Below, in pieces: positions 59,593-64,000 of a stretch of 64,000 bases of DNA (position 1 is its first letter; each line of letters starts with the position of its first letter). The DNA comes from Vandiemenella viatica (Eukaryota; Arthropoda; Insecta; Orthoptera; Morabidae), in the NCBI GenBank assembly GCA_031002005.1, contig CM061919.1, positions 16,687,687 through 16,751,686 on the forward strand, written 5' to 3'. The notes under the pieces were generated by a model that made no database searches, was not told the origin of the DNA, and saw nothing but the letters and a program-made list of their open reading frames with translations. Position numbers and translations under genes: made by a program.

Positions 59593-60279
59593 ATTTCTAA
59601 TTCTTTGCTTCAGTCACCTCGTTGTACAGGAACAAAAATCAGTCGTAACGCCTAAATCGTACATATGGTTTATTTAGTATACACATTTGTGGTACATTAC
59701 TAATATTCGAGAATGTTAATGACTTACTACGATGCACTAGTACTCTCGCCACTACTTCAACAAATTTTGAAAGTAATCTTCGCTATTTGGCGTTTACAAT
59801 GTCATTCATCATAGTTATAATACCATACTACAGCCAAGGAACATTTATCATTTCTGCTAACAGTCTGTAACCTTTTTGTTTTATTTGTTTTCCCAATAGT
59901 AATTGCTCCAGTCGAACACGTAATTCAATTATGGATCATTTTGACATCATATCCATAATTTTATGGCCTCCGAGACACAACTTGTCGGTTTAAAATTTTT
60001 GATTGGCACAAAGTGAAAATACATTCCAGTATCTCAAGGCGACATGTCTTTACTTCCTAACTGATCTAGTGCTCACAAATAGGTGAACTAATGAAAGATT
60101 CGAAACACATTACGAGCTCCTTCTAGTGTAAGCAATCACGTATTTGTCTGAACATATTCGCAGAGCTATTGGTTCACTAGGTTTTTCACTTGCTTTTCAA
60201 AACCCCTATCTGTGAAAATAAATTCATCTGATATTTTAAAAACGAACATTCTTACCTAGATTAGAAAATTTAATGCCAC

Positions 60280-60412
60280 TTTTTTTTTAATGACAAATGA
60301 CAGAACAACACAGGATGGACACAACACTTAATTAAAACCACCCATGTCCTAGGCCAGACTCGAACTGGCGACCTCTGCAACGCGAAGCCAGCTCGCTAGA
60401 ATACCACTGTTT
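60280..60412 (-). mobile_element. SINE, family C, minus orientation
   Basis: The minus strand has CAGTTCGAGTCTGGC (B box), TTAAGTGTTGTGTCCATCCT and TGTCATTTGTCATT followed by A residues. The ending resembles the SINE at 44502 (AAATGCCATTAAAA). It sits about 400 bp from the putative promoter, on the intron side. Confidence 0.7.
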
Positions 60413-60804
60413 TGATTTGCACTATATTGGATCCATCCCATTAATAAACCTTGTGAACAGCTCCTGCAGATGACAATGTGAAATGGGGAACACTTCCGCT
60501 CCAACAGCGTTGCAAATACACACATAAACACATCACAGAAATGAGAGTTAATTTATAATAAGGTTCAGATTCCATTAGCCCAATTGGAAGAGCGTTTGAC
60601 AATTTCCCGGATGGCACGTGTTCGATTCCCGATAAAGACGAGAATCTTTTATTTAATAGACGTCCACGACAGTACCCCAAGCCCATAGGGCCCGCTGTGC
60701 ACGGAGGAAACTGCTCGGGAAATTAAAGATTCCACACTACTCCATCTATCCCAAATGTTGCAGCTCAGTTGGTGCTCTACCAGCGCGAATCCGAAGCATC
60801 TTAC

Positions 60805-60850
60805 CTGTTGGGAGCGAGCCGTCGGCGTCTGCGGCACACACGAGTTGTGT
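60805..60850 (-). other. Predicted non-coding 5' leader exon of the protease-homolog gene
   Basis: The first coding exon is preceded by a splice acceptor only 14 nt before its ATG, so a leader exon must lie upstream. On the minus strand at 60805 there is a strong donor (AACAG then GTAAGA). It lies about 70 nt downstream of a TATA box and in GC-rich sequence that contrasts with the AT-rich surroundings. The stretch has no ATG. The start at about 60850 is estimated from TATA spacing. Intron 1 would be about 21.7 kb. Another upstream exon elsewhere, or outside the window, cannot be excluded. Confidence 0.5.
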
Positions 60851-60873
60851 CGGTGTCCGCGCAGTGGCCGGCG

Positions 60874-60880
60874 TTATATA
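60874..60880 (-). promoter_or_regulatory. TATA box of the putative distal promoter
   Basis: On the minus strand the sequence is CTCTATATAACG, a good TATA match. It is embedded in a GC-rich block (about 60750-60960) and lies about 30 bp upstream of the inferred start site and about 70 bp upstream of a consensus splice donor. No other stretch in the 21 kb upstream of coding exon 1 that I read combines these signals. Confidence 0.5.
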
Positions 60881-60899
60881 GAGGAGAGGGGACCAGCTT

Positions 60900-62390
60900 T
60901 CTTCGGCGCCCCCGCGCAGGGAAACCCTCAGCCTTGACACCGCTGCTGCAGCAGCCGGACGGCTTCACCCAGCGCACCCGCACCCCTATTCCAAGTACTT
61001 CGGAAGCAAAGTGGCTTCAATAAAAATTAAGCAGCAGAATTTCTACAGGAAAAAAGATTTTATCAAACAAAAGGATTACTGACAGCCAGAAAGATTCCGA
61101 TTAAATTATGAAATAGACGTGAACGATGGGAACAAAGAAGGAAAGTATTTTGAATGTTTTGAAATGTGGTTTTGGAAAAGAGCGAAGTATGTGAATAGGA
61201 CGGGCAGAATGAAGAATGAGAGAATTACAAGACGTGAGTGTTGTGACGATGATGATACATCACTTTCTTCGTCGACATTGTCTACAGAATCGAAAACGCA
61301 CGGACGGGCTTGAGATTCTGGAGGAAGCAGCTTCCAACCCAGCAAGGCAATTCCAACATCTATTTTTCATTGTTTTCTGAAATTACTCCTCGCAAATTCC
61401 GTCATTAAGGCCATCATCGAATTCCCTACGGTTGCCTGCTCGCACTCCTCGTATCTCATATCATATGACGTCGATGTTGAAGATGAAACTTTTGTTTAAG
61501 TGCCCCTCAACATAATTTTTTAGAAGTTTTTCTATTCATTCGTTCACGATGTTTAAGTAAATTCTATATACCAATTTGCTTTAATCTTAATACAACTGAG
61601 TTACTTTTCTTAACTTTCTTGCTATTCCCTCGATCTTCCTTTATTTACGGAGAGTTGGATCATTTTAACTGTTGTTTACCTATCATCTTTCTTCTTCTAT
61701 ATCCATAAAAGGTAATCTATAACTTTCTTCTATATCTATAAAACTCAACACATGTATATTGTTTAAGAAAAGCTCTGTAAAGCAGATTTCGAACGGGTTT
61801 TAAGGCTAAGGATGAGACTTGAAATATGTGGCATATCTCTTGTTTCTACGCAACTTGACACCGGAGTAGAACGAATCGCCACAAACAGCAAAGATGCAAT
61901 ACCAACTAGATGTTTCATATTCCATCACCATAAAAAAATTTACACGTAAAAATATTACGGTATTTACCGTTTCTTTCCTTAAATTTCTATTAGTCTTTAT
62001 GAATGCGTAGCGGAAAATTCGTAAATGAATATTTTCTAATAAAAGCAGCATATATCTTCAGTACCGTTTAAGTTATCCCATGTAACAAAGCTACTATCTC
62101 TAACTACCAACAATAATCATTGCATTTTTATGTGAAAATGAACTTTTTGTGAATTCTTTAGTGTTATCAATAAAAGCACTTTGGGAAAATAATTCTGGAT
62201 ATTTAATATTCAACCATAAAGATGCTAAACAGATTATAATTTTGAGCTGAAGCACGGGATGAAGCAGCATACTGGAACGTACCTACGATATTAAATCAGA
62301 ATCTAGTGTCCGATACTGTGGAATCCCCGTCACATTTGATTTAGTAGTTTCTAAGTATGACATGGGGTGTAAGGGTTTGGGAGAGACTAT
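60900..62390. other. Sequence upstream of the putative promoter
   Basis: 60900-61000 is GC-rich promoter-proximal sequence. From 61020 on, AT-rich sequence with no recognised gene or repeat continues to the 5' end of the RTE LINE. Confidence 0.4.
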
Positions 62391-64000
62391 ACTAGTCTTT
62401 TCCAACCAAATGTCAACCTCTCCTTCACGTGGTGCACCCTGTTTGCACGGACAAGGCTCTGGCGACTGAAAGATTCCCGGTATAAGGAGTCACCCACTGC
62501 TTGCCAACGGCCTCTGAAAAGAGGGCGGAAGAGCGGGGAGCGGTTCAGGGCACCCTCTTGCCCTTGGGGTTGGAAACGGCCCCTAAAGGCGGATGAATCA
62601 GAAATGATCAATGAAATGGGGATGCAGAAGGCAACGGGAAACCACTGCATTAAAGACCCAAAGGGTTTCCCGAGGACATGTAATCCTCTCAAATTACATA
62701 TATTATGATGGCTTCTTCCTGGGTAAAATATTCCGGAGGTAAAATAGTCCCCCAATCGGATCTCCAGGTGGGGAATGCTCAGGGAGGAGTCATCAGAATG
62801 TATAGAAACATTCTACGAGTCGGAGCGTGGAATGTTAGAAGTCTGAATAGGGCAGGTAGGTTAGAAAACTTAAAAAGGGAGATGGAACAACTTAAGTTAG
62901 ATGTTGTTGGGATTAGTGAGATTAAATGGAAGGACGCACAGGATTTCTGGTCTGGGGAACACAGGATAATTAGCACACAAGCTGTCAATGGAGTCACTGG
63001 TGTAGGATTTGTAATGAACAAGAAAGTAGGGAAACGGGTTAGTAATTATGAACAATTTAGTGACAGGATTATTTTGATGAGGTTAGAAACTAAGCCCGTC
63101 CCAACCACATTAGTACAAGTATATATGCCAACGTCACAGGAAGATGACGAAGAAATAGAAAAAATATACGCTGAAATTGAAGAATTAATCCAATATGTGA
63201 AAGGGGAGGAAAATCTAATAATCATGGGTGATTGGAATGCAATAGTGGGAGAAGGAAAAGAGGGGAATACTGTAGGAAGTTTTGGTCTAGGAGAAAGAAA
63301 TGAGCGAGGAAGCAGATTGCTAGAATTTTGTGGAAGATATAAGCTAGTGGTGGCGAACACACTGTTTAAGAACCATGCAAGAAGAATATACACCTGGAAA
63401 CGTCCTGGGGATACAGGCAGATATCAGCTAGATTATATCATGGCCAAACAGAGATTCAGGAATCAAGTTCTAGACTGTAAAGCGTACCCAGGAGCAGACA
63501 TAGACTCGGACCATAATTTGATAGTAATGAAGTGCAGGCTGAAATTCAAGCGAATAAGGAAGCAGCATAAGCAGAACAGACTAGCAGTGAATAAACTGAA
63601 ACAATCTAGCACAAGAGAAAAATTTGCAGAAATGGTAGACTTAGGTCTAAGAATTAACTGTGAAAGGAGCTCAACTGAGGACGAATGGAATGCATTAAAG
63701 ACCGAAATAATGAAAGCTGGCAAAGAAACCTTAGGCTTTAGGGAACAAGCTGCCAGAAAACCTTGGATCACAGAAGAAATTTTGCAGCTGATCGATCAGA
63801 GGAGAAGGTACAAAAATGCTCAGGATGAAGCAGGAAAAGAGCAGTACAGGCAATTTAGAAATCAAATAAATAGGAAATTCAAAATAGCAAAAGAAAAATG
63901 GCTACAAGAAAAGTGTGAAGAAGTAGAAAAGGAAATGGTTGCAGAAAAAGTAGATATTGCATATAGAAAGATCAAATAGAATTTTGGAGAAATGGAGAAA
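62390..64000 (+). mobile_element. RTE-clade LINE, 5' UTR and complete endonuclease domain; continues past the window
   Basis: The frame 62705-63979 (424 aa) is an apurinic-type endonuclease. AWNVRS (N43), ISEIKW (E72), IIMGDWNA (D176, N178) and DIDSDHNLI (D269, H270) carry the expected catalytic residues. A charged helical linker toward the RT domain follows. The frame closes at a TAG (63977-63979). The relative at 30615 has CAA there, so the stop looks like a CAG-to-TAG change and coding resumes beyond. About 310 bp of GC-rich 5' UTR precede the ORF, so the element appears full at its 5' end. The RT domain lies outside the window. Confidence 0.88.

Larger units (their letters stand above)
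39116..60804 (-). other. Predicted giant intron 1
   Basis: No host exon is recognised between the putative leader exon and coding exon 1. It contains the mariner, Jockey-like, hAT, long-inverted-repeat, foldback, SINE and LINE features listed separately. Segments 40340-41300, 48540-50270, 50500-52630, 53430-54590 and 55935-57980 are AT-rich with nothing identified. Ordinary short ORFs there look accidental. Confidence 0.5.

Noticed and set aside
60575..60650. tRNA-like sequence (TTAGCCCAATTGG, GTGTTCGATTCCCG) near the promoter
   Set aside because: The arms do not pair into a cloverleaf and there is no terminator. It is more likely an old SINE head, with no clear body to annotate.

Overview
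This is a stretch of an insect nuclear genome. The codon use, GT-AG introns of 1-22 kb, AT-rich intron sequence around GC-rich exons, and several tRNA-headed SINE families and RTE, CR1-like and Jockey-like LINE remnants suggest a large repeat-rich genome, probably an orthopteran or other polyneopteran. That taxonomic guess is an inference from memory of similar repeats, not a search.

The window is dominated by one minus-strand gene of about 53 kb. I assembled it from ten coding exons (7485 to 39101) plus a predicted non-coding leader exon beside a TATA box near 60.8 kb. All splice phases close exactly: 2976 nt give 991 codons and a stop. The product is a secreted clip-domain serine protease homolog. 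His57 and Asp102 are kept, but the nucleophilic serine is glycine (GDGGGP), so it should be catalytically dead. Its layout is closest, from memory, to insect Scarface and the CLIPA group. The six clip cysteines are split three and three by about 364 residues of His-, Tyr-, Gly- and Asp-rich sequence.

Everything else is repeat or intron. 1-7.2 kb, downstream of the gene: tandem arrays, a CR1-like LINE and SINEs. 7.2-24.8 kb: the eight 3' coding exons, with a MADF-domain relic, a Penelope-like fragment and a SINE in introns. 24.8-39.1 kb: a Helitron helicase relic, two long direct repeats on either side of exon 2, an RTE LINE that stops close to the exon 2 donor, a hAT element whose target duplication includes the exon 2 splice acceptor, and a Harbinger-like MITE. 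39.1-60.8 kb, the giant first intron: a dead mariner, a Jockey-like LINE, a collapsed hAT, an 836-bp long-inverted-repeat element split by a young SINE, a 73-bp-arm foldback element, and many SINE and LINE pieces. 60.8-64 kb: the putative promoter and an RTE LINE with a complete endonuclease domain.

The points most worth following up are the hAT insertion that regenerated a splice acceptor, the clip domain split by a large insert, the predicted distal promoter and leader exon, and an apparently shared foldback family at 27.9 and 54.6 kb. There is no CRISPR array, prokaryotic operon, rRNA gene or convincing functional tRNA gene.
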